A stretch of DNA of 43,539 nucleotides from JAATGI01 sp036510675 (lineage in GTDB: Bacteria > Pseudomonadota > Alphaproteobacteria > ATCC43930 > CGMCC-115725), in NCBI GenBank assembly GCA_036510675.1, contig DATCDN010000098.1, positions 1 to 43,539 of the forward strand, written 5' to 3'. The translations under genes were made by a program, and so were the position numbers. The notes beneath the pieces are model-generated. The model was not told where the DNA came from. It worked only from the letters and a program-made list of their open reading frames with translations, and did not search any database. Positions 8,474 to 17,309 of this stretch are shown piece by piece (within the stretch, counting starts at the first letter, position 1; every line of letters starts with the position of its first letter).

Positions 8474-11400
8474 TCAATGCAAATCGGCCAGCAGCGCCGG
8501 CGCCGGCGAGCGTAGCAATAGCTTGCGCACTTCCCATTCCGCGGCGGGATCGAGCGTGGTCAGGGGCTGCATCTTGCCGCCCGCCAGCCACGCCACCGGC
8601 ACGCCGTCGCGGAACATCAGCCGGTTGCCGGTCAGCGCGGGGAGGCGCGGCCCCGGCGTCAGAATGCCGGCAAGGTTCAGCGGATCGGCGCCGGATACCG
8701 CGATCCATTCGCCGCTCGGCGCCTGACGCCGCACCTCGCGCATCAGGCCGATCGCCTCGGGCAGGGCGTATTGCTCGCCGGCGAAGCCCGCGACGAAGCG
8801 GCCGCCGCGAATCTCGCCGCGCGCCTCGAGCCGCCGGAACACGCGCAACAGATCGCGCCACGGCGGCAGCCATTCCGCCTCGCGCGCCAAGAGGCGCCAG
8901 AACACCACGCCATAACGCCGCAGCAGCGTGCGCGCGACATGCTCGATGGCGGCATTCTTGGCAGTGTCGTCGATCGAATCGGGCGCGACGCGGCGGGTCA
9001 GCGCCCAGCGGCCGGCCCCCTCCATGCCGAAGGGCAGGATGCGCCGACGCCGCCGCGCGCCCACCAGCGACGGGCGCCGATCCGCCGGCACCAGCAACGC
9101 GCGCAGGCCGCCGAAGCCGTCGGAGTTGACGAGGCCCAGCGCCACCAGCTCGGCCAGCGCCTCCTCGACCTGCGGGCGCAACAGGCCGGACGCCTCGACC
9201 AGCTCGTCGAAGAACGAGGCGCCGTGCTGGCGCAGCGCCTCGAGCACGGTCTGGGCGCGCGGGGTCGGTTCGGCCGGGTTGCGCGGCCCCGACAGCAAAG
9301 TCCAGGACGACGCATGGCGGCGCGTCATCAGCGTGATCGGCGTGGTGCGCACCGGCGACGGCCCGCGCTCGCGCGTGGTGCCGGTATTTGCTTGGGTCAG
9401 CCGCGCCCACACGACATGGCCGCCGAGGCATTGATCGTCGAGCCAGGAATGGTCGTATTCCGTGATGCGCGCGGGCAGGATCTCGGTCTCCCACGCGCCG
9501 GCGGCGGCCTCGAACCCTTCGAGGAAGGCGGTGGCGACCGCGACCGAATCCGGGCCTTGCAGACGGTTTTCCTTGGTGACGCGCTGCCAGGCGAAGAGAA
9601 AGCGCAGGAAATCGCGCGCCGCCACCGGCTCGATCTCGGCGCGCAGGCGGCGCAGCGTATATTGGTGAATGCGCGCCAGCAGCCGGCGGTCGCACCATTC
9701 ATCGGCGTTGCCGCCGGGGGTGAAGCGGCCGCGCATGGCGAAGCCCTCGGTCTGCAACGCCATCAGCGCGGGATCGAGCTCGGCCGTCGTCAAGCCCAGC
9801 GGCTCGGCCAGCGTCGCCGGCGTGACCGGCCCCAACCCTTCGAGGCGCCCGCGCACGATCTCCACCAGTGCCGCGTCGCGCGACCAGATGCGGGCGGGCG
9901 GCTCGGTAGAAGGCGTCAGCGCCGGGGTCGCCGGCGCGTCGGGCCACACAGCGCGAAATTCGGCGAGGCGCTCGGCCGTGACCCAGATCGCCACGCGCGG
10001 CAGGGTCAGCAGCGTGACGCGCTTCTCGCCCGCCAGCGATTTGAGCCACACGCCCCAGTCCGGCACCGCGCGCGCCTCTTCGGCGCTAAGACAGCCCATC
10101 CACAGCATCGCATCGTGCAGCTCGTCGGGATTGGTCGGATCGGGCCACGCCTCCTCGCGCACCCGTGCGATCGCGTCGGCATCGAGCCGGCCGAGATCGG
10201 CGGCGCTTTCCGGCGACATCCAGCGCCGCGCCATCACCGCCTGGGTGCGGCGCTCCTCCAGCGGCGCATCGTCGAGGAAGGCGTAAGGCCGCGCCGACAG
10301 CACTTCGAGCGCGAGGGGCGAGGGCTGAGTCAGCTCGCACGCGACGATCTCGACCGCGCCGCTTTCGATGCGCCGCAACAATCGCTCCAGCCCCTCGATA
10401 TCCATCGCCTCGGTCAGGCAGTCGGCGATGGTCTGATTGGTCAGCGGGTGGTCGGGAATCTCGCGCTCGCCGACCAGGTTTTCGGCGCAGGCGAGCTGGT
10501 CGGGGAACACGGCGCCGATCAGATCCTCGGCCTGCATGCGGGTGAATTGCGGCGGCACCCTGCGCCCGCCCTGGAAGCGCGGCAGCGCCAGCGAGATGCC
10601 GGCGACCCAGCGCCAGCGCGTGTTGAACATCGGCGCGTCGAGCATGGCCTGGATCAGCACCGGCCGCACGGTGTTGGAATAAAGATAGCGCGCGACCTCG
10701 GGCAGTTCGAAACTATGCGCGCTGGTCAGCGACAGGATGATGTTGTCCTCGGTCGCCGCCGCCTGCAGCTCGAAATTGAAGGCGCGGCAGAACCGCTTGC
10801 GCAGGGCGAGACCCCAAGCGCGATTGATGCGGCCGCCGAACGGCGAATGCACGACCAGCTGCATGCCGCCGGCCTCGTCGAAGAACCGTTCCAGCACGAT
10901 GCGGTCTTGCGTCGGCAGGCACCCCAGCGCCGCCAGCGCCGCCGCCAGATACTCCACGAGTTGCTGGGCCGCCGCCTCGCCGAGACCGACCTCCTCGATC
11001 AGCCAGCGTTGCGCGGCGGCGCCGCTGTCGTCGGCGCGCAGCCGCGTCGCGATGGTGGCGCGCAGCCGCGAGACCGCGGCGGACAAGGCATCGCTGCGCG
11101 CCGGCGCCTCGCCCAGCCAGAACGGAATGGTCGGCGGCTGGCCATGCGCATCCTCGACGCGGACCACGCCGCGCTCGACCCGCATGATGCGGTAGGAATT
11201 GTTGCCGAGCTGAAACACGTCGCCGGCCATGCTCTCGACCGCGAAATCCTCGTTGACGGTGCCGATCATCTGGTTTTCGGGTTCGAGCAGGACCTGATAA
11301 TCGGCATTGTCGGGAATGGTGCCGCCGGAGGTCAGCGCCGTCATGCGCGCGCCGCGCCGGCCGCGCACCACATGATTGACCGTGTCGTGATGGATCAGCG

Positions 11401-12829
11401 CGCCGCGCCGGCCGCGCTGGGTGCTGAACCCTTCCGACAGCATGGTCAGCACGGCGGTGAAGTCGGCGCGCGTCAGGTTGCGATAATGCCAGGCACGGCG
11501 CATGCGATCGAAGAGCGCCGTCTCCGGCCAATCCTGCGCCGCCGTCTCCGCGACAATCTGCTGGGCCAGCACATCGAGCGGCTGATTCGGAATCGTCAGC
11601 CGGTCGAGCTCGCCGCGCCGCACGCTGTCCAGCAGCGCCGCGCATTCGACCAGATCGTCGCGCGACTGCGGAAAGAGGCGCCCCTTGGGCAGGCCGCCGA
11701 CGGCGTGGCCGGAGCGCCCGACCCGCTGCAGAAAGCTCGCGATCGAGCGGGGCGAGGCGAGCTGGCACACCAGATCGACATCGCCGATATCGATGCCGAG
11801 TTCCAGCGACGCGGTCGCCACCAGCGCCTTCAGCTCGCCGCGCTTCAAGCGCTGTTCCGCCGCCAGCCGATGTTCCTTCGCCATGCTGCCATGGTGCGCG
11901 GTAATGGCCGCCTCGCCCAACCGGTCCGACAATTGGCGGGCCACCCGCTCCGCCATGCGCCTTGTGTTGACGAAGACCAGGGTAGTGCGGTGGGCCGCGA
12001 CGAGCTGCGCCAGCTGGTCATAGACCTGCAGCCAGGTCTCGCCCGACATCACCCCTTCGAGCGGCGCCGACGGCACCTCGATGGTCAGATCGCGCTGGCG
12101 GTGATGGCCGGAATCGATGATCGCGACATCGGCGGCGGGCTGGCCGTCCGGCGCCGCGCCGACCAGCAGATGCGCCACCGTCTCAATCGGGTTCTGCGTC
12201 GCCGACAGGCCGATGCGCTGTAGCCGGTCGCCACACAGCGCCGCCAGCCGTTCGAGGGATAAGGCAAGATGAGCGCCGCGCTTGTTCGGTGCCACGGCAT
12301 GGATCTCATCGACGATCACGCATTTCGTGGTCGCCAGCATGGCGCGGCCGCTTTGCGAGCCCAGCAGAATATAAAGCGATTCCGGGGTAGTGACGATGAT
12401 GTGTGGCGGCCGGCGGTGCATCTTCTGCCGCTCGCCGGGCGGGGTGTCGCCGGTGCGCACCCAAGTACGGATACCGACATCGGGCAGGCCGCGCGCCGCA
12501 AGCTGGTCGCGGATGCCGGCCAGCGGCACCTCCAGGTTGCGCTGAATGTCGTTGGAGAGGGCCTTAAGCGGCGAGACATAGACGATTCGCGTCTCGTCCT
12601 CGAGCCCGTGCGCCAGCCCGTGCCGCACCAGATCGTCGATCGCGGCAAGAAACGCCGCCAGCGTCTTGCCGGATCCGGTGGGCGCCGCGATCAGCGTATG
12701 GCGGCCGGCCTTGATCGCCGGCCACGCCGCCTCTTGGGCCGGAGTCGGGCCGGCGAACTGGCCCTCGAACCACGAAGCGACGGCGGGATGGAACAGCGTG
12801 GCGGCGAGATTATCGGCGGAGGGCGGCAT
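8474..12829 (-). CDS. lhr: Lhr family ATP-dependent DNA helicase, full length
   Basis: A 1451-residue superfamily 2 helicase. Motifs in order are the Q-like PTPAQEAAWPAI (28-39), Walker A APTGSGKT (49-56), DEIH (174-177), SAT (208-210) and QRVGRSGH (367-374), then the DEAD-associated/winged-helix region and a long C-terminal part. The family usually runs to about 1500 residues, so this is the complete Lhr with its C-terminal domain and not the short ligase-associated Lhr core. Known members translocate 3'-5' and unwind DNA or DNA:RNA in repair. The ATG at 12829 is the first in frame and brings the protein start about 20 residues ahead of the Q motif. It is transcribed divergently from katE. 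The gene casts very long antisense frames, which are ignored here. Confidence 0.93.
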   Translation of the reverse strand: MPPSADNLAATLFHPAVASWFEGQFAGPTPAQEAAWPAIKAGRHTLIAAPTGSGKTLAAFLAAIDDLVRHGLAHGLEDETRIVYVSPLKALSNDIQRNLEVPLAGIRDQLAARGLPDVGIRTWVRTGDTPPGERQKMHRRPPHIIVTTPESLYILLGSQSGRAMLATTKCVIVDEIHAVAPNKRGAHLALSLERLAALCGDRLQRIGLSATQNPIETVAHLLVGAAPDGQPAADVAIIDSGHHRQRDLTIEVPSAPLEGVMSGETWLQVYDQLAQLVAAHRTTLVFVNTRRMAERVARQLSDRLGEAAITAHHGSMAKEHRLAAEQRLKRGELKALVATASLELGIDIGDVDLVCQLASPRSIASFLQRVGRSGHAVGGLPKGRLFPQSRDDLVECAALLDSVRRGELDRLTIPNQPLDVLAQQIVAETAAQDWPETALFDRMRRAWHYRNLTRADFTAVLTMLSEGFSTQRGRRGALIHHDTVNHVVRGRRGARMTALTSGGTIPDNADYQVLLEPENQMIGTVNEDFAVESMAGDVFQLGNNSYRIMRVERGVVRVEDAHGQPPTIPFWLGEAPARSDALSAAVSRLRATIATRLRADDSGAAAQRWLIEEVGLGEAAAQQLVEYLAAALAALGCLPTQDRIVLERFFDEAGGMQLVVHSPFGGRINRAWGLALRKRFCRAFNFELQAAATEDNIILSLTSAHSFELPEVARYLYSNTVRPVLIQAMLDAPMFNTRWRWVAGISLALPRFQGGRRVPPQFTRMQAEDLIGAVFPDQLACAENLVGEREIPDHPLTNQTIADCLTEAMDIEGLERLLRRIESGAVEIVACELTQPSPLALEVLSARPYAFLDDAPLEERRTQAVMARRWMSPESAADLGRLDADAIARVREEAWPDPTNPDELHDAMLWMGCLSAEEARAVPDWGVWLKSLAGEKRVTLLTLPRVAIWVTAERLAEFRAVWPDAPATPALTPSTEPPARIWSRDAALVEIVRGRLEGLGPVTPATLAEPLGLTTAELDPALMALQTEGFAMRGRFTPGGNADEWCDRRLLARIHQYTLRRLRAEIEPVAARDFLRFLFAWQRVTKENRLQGPDSVAVATAFLEGFEAAAGAWETEILPARITEYDHSWLDDQCLGGHVVWARLTQANTGTTRERGPSPVRTTPITLMTRRHASSWTLLSGPRNPAEPTPRAQTVLEALRQHGASFFDELVEASGLLRPQVEEALAELVALGLVNSDGFGGLRALLVPADRRPSLVGARRRRRILPFGMEGAGRWALTRRVAPDSIDDTAKNAAIEHVARTLLRRYGVVFWRLLAREAEWLPPWRDLLRVFRRLEARGEIRGGRFVAGFAGEQYALPEAIGLMREVRRQAPSGEWIAVSGADPLNLAGILTPGPRLPALTGNRLMFRDGVPVAWLAGGKMQPLTTLDPAAEWEVRKLLLRSPAPALLADLH

Positions 12830-12898
12830 GCCGGCGACGATATGGGGCGAAGGGGGCCAAAATCAACATCTCGTTGACGGGCTTGGCGCGGCGTTCCC

Positions 12899-12924
12899 GG
12901 AACGATTCCGGGCGCGGCAAGGTT
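12899..12924 (+). promoter_or_regulatory. Candidate EcfG-type general stress promoter for the catalase gene
   Basis: GGAAC at 12899-12903 and GTT at 12922-12924 are separated by 18 bases, fitting the alphaproteobacterial general-stress sigma consensus (GGAAC, 16-18 bases, CGTT/GTT). It lies 62 bases before the catalase ATG. The same GGAAC-N18-GTT spacing recurs before the 64-residue gene at 15967. It is short and degenerate, so chance is possible. Confidence 0.45.
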
Positions 12925-12986
12925 CCAGAAAATGGAGGCTGGCCCCATGCCGCCCGCCGATCGCGCGACATTGTCAGGAGAGCAAC

Positions 12987-15089
12987 ATGGCGAAGAAGTC
13001 GGCTTCCCCCGGCGGCACGGCCCGCTATGGCGAGGTCACGGTCGGTCGCGGCCAGGGCGGCGAGACGCATCAGACCGCCTCCGGCGAGGTGCCGGTACTG
13101 ACCACCCAACAGGGCGTGCCGGTTTCCGACGACCAGAATTCATTGCGGATCGGCGCGCGCGGCCCGACCGCGCTCGAAGATTTTCACCTCCGCGAAAAGC
13201 TGTTCCATTTCGATCATGAGCGCATCCCGGAGCGCGTGGTTCATGCGCGCGGTTCCGGCGCCCATGGCTTTTTCGAGAATTATAAATCGCAGTCGAATAT
13301 CACTCGGGCCGATCTGTTTCAGCGCCCGGGCGAAAAGATTCCGGCCTTCGTTCGCTTTTCCAACGTCGCTGGTAATAAAGGCTCGGCCGATCTGGCGCGC
13401 GACGTGCGCGGCTTCGCGGTGAAGCTTTATACCAAGGAAGGCAATTGGGACATTGTCGGCAACAACATCCCGATCTTCTTCATCCAGGATGCGATGAAAT
13501 TCCCCGACCTCGTCCATGCCGCCAAGGACGAGCCGGATCGCGGCTTCCCCCAGGCGCAGACCGCGCACGATAATTTCTGGGATTTCATTTCGCTCAATCC
13601 CGAAAGCATCGCGATGTCGCTGTGGATCATGTCCGATCGCACCATTCCGCGCTCGCTGCGTTTCATGGAAGGGTTCGGCGTGCACACGTTCCGGCTGGTC
13701 AATGCCGCCGGCAAATCGACTTTCGTCAAATTTCATTGGAAGCCGAAACAGGGCATCCAGTCGGTGATGTGGAACGAGGCCGTGAAGATCAACGGCGCCG
13801 ACCCGGATTTTCATCGTCGCGACCTATGGGACGCGATCCATGCGGGCGATTTCCCCGAATGGGAACTCGGCTTTCAGCTCTTCGACGAGGCGTTCGCCGA
13901 GAAATTCGCCTTCGATGTGCTCGATCCGACCAAGTTCATTCCCGAGGAAGAGCTGCCGGTGCGCAAGGTCGGCCGGCTGGTGCTGGACCGTTGCGTCGAT
14001 AATTTTTTCGCCGAGACGGAACAGGTGGCGTTCTGCACCGCCAACATCGTGCCCGGCGTCGATTTCAGCAACGATCCGCTGCTGCAGGGGCGCAATTTTT
14101 CCTATCTCGATACACAGTTGAAGCGGCTGGGCGGCCCGAATTTCACCTATCTGCCGATCAACGCGCCGAAATGCCCGTTTCATACCTTGCAGCAGGACGG
14201 CCACATGGCGATGGTCAACCCCAAGGGACGCGTCAATTACGAGCCCAATTCGTGGGGCGGCGCGATGGGCGGTCCGCGCGAGACGCCGCGCGGCTTCACC
14301 AGCTTTCCGGCCGAAGAGACGGGACCGAAGCAGCGGGTTCGGTCCGAAACCTTCGCCGACCATTACAGCCAGGCCCGCCAATTCTATATCAGCCAGACCG
14401 AGACCGAGCAGGCGCACATCGCCGCCGCCTTCACCTTCGAACTCAGCAAGGTCGAGACGCCGGCGATCCGCGCGCGGATGGTGGCGCATCTTCTCAATGT
14501 CGATGACGGGCTGGCCAACGCTGTGGCACAAGGGCTGGGGCTGCGCCAAATGCCGAAACCGGCCGATGCCGCGCGGCCGACCGATCGCAGCCTGCCGCCG
14601 TCGCCGGCGCTGAGCATCCTCAAGCATGGGCCGGACAGCTTCAAGGGCCGCAAGGTCGGCGCGCTGGTGACCGACGGGATCGATGCCGCGATGCTGACGG
14701 CATTGAAGGACGCGGTGGAGAAAGAAGGCGCGGTGCTGAAGCTGATCGCCCCGGCGATCGGTGGCATCAAGGCCAAGGACGGCACGCGTTTTCCGGCGGA
14801 CGAAAAGATCGAGGGCGGCCCCTCAATCCTGTTCGACGCGGTGGTGCTGCTGGTGTCGCCGGAGGGTGCCGGGCAATTGGCCAAGCTGCCGTCGGCGCGC
14901 GATTTCGTCGCGGACGCGCTGGCGCATATGAAGTTCGTCGCCTTCGTCGATGCCGCGAAGCCTATGCTGGAAAAGGCCGGGGCCGATCTCGCGCAGGATA
15001 AGGGATTGATCGAGCTGAAAAATCCCCGTGACGCGACTGGCTTCGTTATCGCGTGCCGCGCGCTGCGCTATTGGGATCGGGCGAGCTAG
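12987..15089 (+). CDS. katE: Large-subunit catalase, HPII/KatE type
   Basis: A 700-residue haem catalase converting hydrogen peroxide to water and oxygen in the cytoplasm. The active-site His is H86 in RVVHARG, the distal Asn is N159 in GNNIPIFFIQDAMKFPD, and the proximal haem-ligand Tyr is Y373 in RNFSYLDTQL. After the roughly 500-residue core comes the flavodoxin/DJ-1-like C-terminal domain typical of clade 2 (GRKVGALVTDGIDAAMLTAL onward). The length suits HPII. ATG 12987 follows TCAGGAGAG; upstream frame is non-homologous. A GGAAC-type promoter candidate lies upstream, in line with katE genes being general-stress genes in this class. Confidence 0.95.
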   Translation: MAKKSASPGGTARYGEVTVGRGQGGETHQTASGEVPVLTTQQGVPVSDDQNSLRIGARGPTALEDFHLREKLFHFDHERIPERVVHARGSGAHGFFENYKSQSNITRADLFQRPGEKIPAFVRFSNVAGNKGSADLARDVRGFAVKLYTKEGNWDIVGNNIPIFFIQDAMKFPDLVHAAKDEPDRGFPQAQTAHDNFWDFISLNPESIAMSLWIMSDRTIPRSLRFMEGFGVHTFRLVNAAGKSTFVKFHWKPKQGIQSVMWNEAVKINGADPDFHRRDLWDAIHAGDFPEWELGFQLFDEAFAEKFAFDVLDPTKFIPEEELPVRKVGRLVLDRCVDNFFAETEQVAFCTANIVPGVDFSNDPLLQGRNFSYLDTQLKRLGGPNFTYLPINAPKCPFHTLQQDGHMAMVNPKGRVNYEPNSWGGAMGGPRETPRGFTSFPAEETGPKQRVRSETFADHYSQARQFYISQTETEQAHIAAAFTFELSKVETPAIRARMVAHLLNVDDGLANAVAQGLGLRQMPKPADAARPTDRSLPPSPALSILKHGPDSFKGRKVGALVTDGIDAAMLTALKDAVEKEGAVLKLIAPAIGGIKAKDGTRFPADEKIEGGPSILFDAVVLLVSPEGAGQLAKLPSARDFVADALAHMKFVAFVDAAKPMLEKAGADLAQDKGLIELKNPRDATGFVIACRALRYWDRAS

Positions 15090-15107
15090 AGTTAGATTCA
15101 TCCGATT

Positions 15108-15165
15108 AGAGTGCGATCCGCCCGGACGGAAGCAAGGTTGCTTCCGTCCGGGCGGATCGCACTCT
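15108..15165. repeat. 28-bp perfect inverted repeat with 2-base loop
   Basis: Positions 15108-15135 are the exact reverse complement of 15138-15165, with only GG between. Left arm begins AGAGTGCGATCC and ends GGAAGCAA. It lies 18 bases after the katE stop. An A6 run follows at 15169-15174, so no T-run follows on the plus strand; on the minus strand the U-run would precede the hairpin. It would make an extremely stable hairpin or cruciform and may still block transcription between the convergent genes. Confidence 0.9.
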
Positions 15166-15181
15166 GAGAAAAAATCACCGT

Positions 15182-15276
15182 CCCGGCGTGATCCCCCGGT
15201 CAAGCCGGGTCAAGCCGGGGGAGGGACCCATGATGCAACGGCACGATGGATACCGGCGTTCGCCGGTAAGGGAAAA
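15182..15276. repeat. Mosaic palindromic repeat
   Basis: It contains a short tandem (GGTCAAGCCGG twice, about 15199-15216) within a C/G-rich arm pair, then the perfect hairpin TACCGGCG 15251-15258 / CGCCGGTA 15261-15268. The second module recurs imperfectly at 43334-43353. No coding signal is seen. Confidence 0.6.
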
Positions 15277-15310
15277 AATGTTTCAATTTGGGTGTATCGG
15301 ACTTTAGGCG

Positions 15311-15760
15311 TCAGCTGTCGTGGCCGGGCCGGCGCGGCGGGTAGGTCTGCTCGCCCTGGTCGGTCAGCGTTGGGAATTCGCCCTCGTTCGCAACCTCGGC
15401 GGTGGGCTCGATCGGCTCGCCCTGGCGGCCGATATTGTCGTGCCGCGTCATGGGGTTGGGCAGGGTGCCGGCCTTGGGATCGTCCTCGATGGCGAGCAGC
15501 GTGCGGGCATCGTCGAGAAAGGCCTCGACGCCGCTGCCGGGGCTATGGGCCGCGTGCCATAATTTCTCCGCTCGGGCATAAATCCGGTGATCGAGGTCGT
15601 CCTGATCGTGCAGCCGCGCTTCGTCGTCGGGCTCCGCGCTCTTGGTCCCGGTGGTGGTGGGGGTGGTTACCGAAACCGGATCGCTCGCCGGAAAGGATTC
15701 CGCCAGCGCCTTGTCGAGGGAATCTTCCGCCCGCGACGCCGCCTTCTTATTGCCTGCCAT
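15311..15760 (-). CDS. DUF2934-like small acidic protein
   Basis: A 149-residue soluble protein with an N-terminal basic stretch (MAGNKKAASRAEDS), then LDKALAESFPASDPVSV, a motif found at the start of many small stress-associated alphaproteobacterial proteins. A short helical block follows around HRIYARAEKLWHAA, resembling the DUF2934 domain. The rest is acidic and low in hydrophobics, probably disordered. It starts 12 bases after the upstream 64-residue gene with GGGAG as binding site, so the two are an operon. The function is not known; its place next to catalase and hemerythrin genes suggests stress physiology (inference). Confidence 0.72.
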   Translation of the reverse strand: MAGNKKAASRAEDSLDKALAESFPASDPVSVTTPTTTGTKSAEPDDEARLHDQDDLDHRIYARAEKLWHAAHSPGSGVEAFLDDARTLLAIEDDPKAGTLPNPMTRHDNIGRQGEPIEPTAEVANEGEFPTLTDQGEQTYPPRRPGHDS

Positions 15761-15772
15761 TCGATGCTCCCA

Positions 15773-15967
15773 TTACTTGGCGATCACGAAATAGGCGATG
15801 ATCAGCACGATCGCGGCGCCGATCGTCGAGACCGCCAGCACATAGCGCATCGGACCGAGCTTCACCGCGCCGCGCGCGCGATTGGGGTTCAGCGTGGCCG
15901 GGTCTTCCTGGCTGGTCGGCGGCGGCGCGGCGCCATACTCGGGACTCTGACCTTGTCGAGGGGTCAT
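15773..15967 (-). CDS. Small single-pass membrane protein, function unknown
   Basis: A 64-residue protein with a hydrophilic Pro/Gln-rich N-terminal half (to about residue 38) and one C-terminal transmembrane segment, YVLAVSTIGAAIVLIIAYFV, ending in a single Lys. It is probably anchored in the inner membrane with the N-terminus in the cytoplasm, given Arg/Lys before the segment. The binding site GAAGGAG lies 9 bases upstream of the ATG. A GGAAC-N18-GTT promoter candidate lies 28 bases upstream. I do not recognise the family; the good ribosome site and operon position support it as a real gene. Confidence 0.72.
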   Translation of the reverse strand: MTPRQGQSPEYGAAPPPTSQEDPATLNPNRARGAVKLGPMRYVLAVSTIGAAIVLIIAYFVIAK

Positions 15968-15995
15968 GGGGATACTCCTTCACACCTATGAAGGA

Positions 15996-16021
15996 AACAT
16001 CCGGGCCGCCGCCGCCGTTCC
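15996..16021 (-). promoter_or_regulatory. Candidate EcfG-type stress promoter for the 15967 operon
   Basis: On the minus strand GGAAC (16021-16017) and GTT (15998-15996) are 18 bases apart, identical in spacing to the catalase candidate. The distance from the -10 element to the ATG is 28 bases. It lies between the hemerythrin stop and the small membrane protein gene, suggesting separate stress induction of the two-gene unit. Confidence 0.42.
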
Positions 16022-16029
16022 TCGGTGTC

Positions 16030-16551
16030 TCAGGCGGCGGAGGCGATCTGCTTCATCAACTCGGCCTTGCGCGCTTGAAGCCGCCGGCCCATTTCGTCGA
16101 GATCTTCCTCGCCCTTCTTGGCCTGGGAGAAGATGCCGCCCGGCTGTTCCTCCTCCTTGACGTGGTGCTTGATGTATTCACCGAGCACCTTGACCTTGGC
16201 GTCGTACAAATCCTCGCTGGGCTTCATCTTCTCGATTTCGGCGATCAGCTTCTTGGCGCCGCCATGTTCGACCAAGGCCTCGTCGAGCATGTCGTCCTCG
16301 ACGTCGCCGCGCTCCTCGGGATAGAAAATCTCTTCCTCGATCGTGGTGTGGACCTTGAGGGCGGTGGCGATCTTCTTGAACAGCGCCAGTTTCTCGGCGT
16401 TGGCGTCGAGCTGCTCATATTCGTCGAACATCGTCTCGACCTCGCGATGGTCCTTCTTCAGCAGCGCGACCGCCAGCGGATCGCGCTGTCCGGTGCGGCG
16501 GGTCCGGCGGGCGTCGGGGGCCTTGCTAGCATGGGTGGATGTGCCTGCCAT
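16030..16551 (-). CDS. Hemerythrin HHE-domain protein
   Basis: A 173-residue four-helix-bundle protein predicted to hold a di-iron centre. Candidate ligands follow the HHE pattern: H35 (LLKKDHREVE), H68 and E72 (VHTTIEEEIF), H96 (VEHGGAK), and H130 with E134 (IKHHVKEEE). Members bind oxygen or NO, or sense them. The first 22 residues are basic and poorly conserved in appearance. The last 30 residues form a charged helix (GRRLQARKAELMKQI). It lies in the same orientation as the two small genes downstream, close to a catalase, consistent with oxidative-stress duty. It may instead act as an iron or oxygen buffer. Confidence 0.9.
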   Translation of the reverse strand: MAGTSTHASKAPDARRTRRTGQRDPLAVALLKKDHREVETMFDEYEQLDANAEKLALFKKIATALKVHTTIEEEIFYPEERGDVEDDMLDEALVEHGGAKKLIAEIEKMKPSEDLYDAKVKVLGEYIKHHVKEEEQPGGIFSQAKKGEEDLDEMGRRLQARKAELMKQIASAA

Positions 16552-16708
16552 GTCTCGTCTCCAATGTGTTGCGGCGTGGGGCCTTCCGCGCGCCGGTTAT
16601 CTAGACGGAACCGCCGCGTCCGTCCGTCCGTTCCTTGGATCGGCGGCCCGATTGTCTCGCCGCGCGTGCCTCGTTAGACTAAAGGCCGGCAATCGAGAGG
16701 AGACGTGC

Positions 16709-17254
16709 ATGGCCGAAACGGTGCTGGAGCGCGAATCAACCGTGGCCGGGCTCGCGGTGCCGCTGGACCGCGACATCTTTCTGCGCACGCTCATCCGCGA
16801 ACTCTCGGGCACCCTCGAAGACGTGGTGGGGCGCGAGGAAGCGTCCGGCTATATCAGCGTCGTCGGCGCCGCCATGGGTGAGCGGATCAACGCGGATTAT
16901 AAACAGGCGCTCAATGTCGCCTCGCTGTCGCGCCAACAGGTCGCCGAGGTGCTGGTCGATCTCAAGCGCCGCATCCAAGGGCAGTTTTTCGTCATCGAGG
17001 AAAGCGACGACAAGATCGTGCTGGGCAACCGGGCATGCCCGTTCGCGGAAAAAGTCATCGGGCGCAAATCGATGTGCATGATGACATCGAACGTGTTCGG
17101 CCATATCGCCGCCGAGAATCTCGGCTACGGCAAGGTCGAGCTGCGGCGCACCATCGCCGATGGCGACGCCGAATGCCGGGTGATGGTCTATCTGCGGCCG
17201 ACGGCGGAAGCCGAGCAAGCGATTGGGCGCGAATATGTCCGCTCCACCAGATAA
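16709..17254 (+). CDS. Methanogen-output-domain (MetOD1)-like sensor protein
   Basis: A 181-residue single-domain soluble protein. The C-terminal half has the V4R/methanogen-output style pattern: NRACPFAE (C110), SMCMMTSNVFGHIAAENLGY (C123), and GDAECRVMVYL (C156). Three conserved-looking cysteines suggest a metal or redox site. The N-terminal half is helical, carrying RELSGTLEDVVGREEASGYI. ATG 16709 follows CGAGAGGAGAC; the longer frame is antisense to hemerythrin. The next gene is a soluble hybrid histidine kinase 55 bases on, so the pair probably forms a signalling module with this protein as the sensor (inference). The family name is from pattern recognition. Confidence 0.7.
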   Translation: MAETVLERESTVAGLAVPLDRDIFLRTLIRELSGTLEDVVGREEASGYISVVGAAMGERINADYKQALNVASLSRQQVAEVLVDLKRRIQGQFFVIEESDDKIVLGNRACPFAEKVIGRKSMCMMTSNVFGHIAAENLGYGKVELRRTIADGDAECRVMVYLRPTAEAEQAIGREYVRSTR

Positions 17255-17309
17255 GGACTGACATCTCGCCGCGACGAGCCTTACCGGCGCCCCAGAGAAC
17301 GCCGTAGCC

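Noticed and set aside
8771..12223. Plus-strand open frame of 1150 residues
   Set aside because: It is antisense to the Lhr helicase gene, which has complete family motifs. The product is Arg/Gln/His-rich with no domain, as expected from the reverse strand of GC-rich coding DNA.
16607..16630. GGAAC and GTTCC between the hemerythrin and MetOD1 genes as a stress promoter
   Set aside because: The spacing to a GTT element is only 14 bases on either strand, too short for the EcfG pattern. It is a simple dyad.
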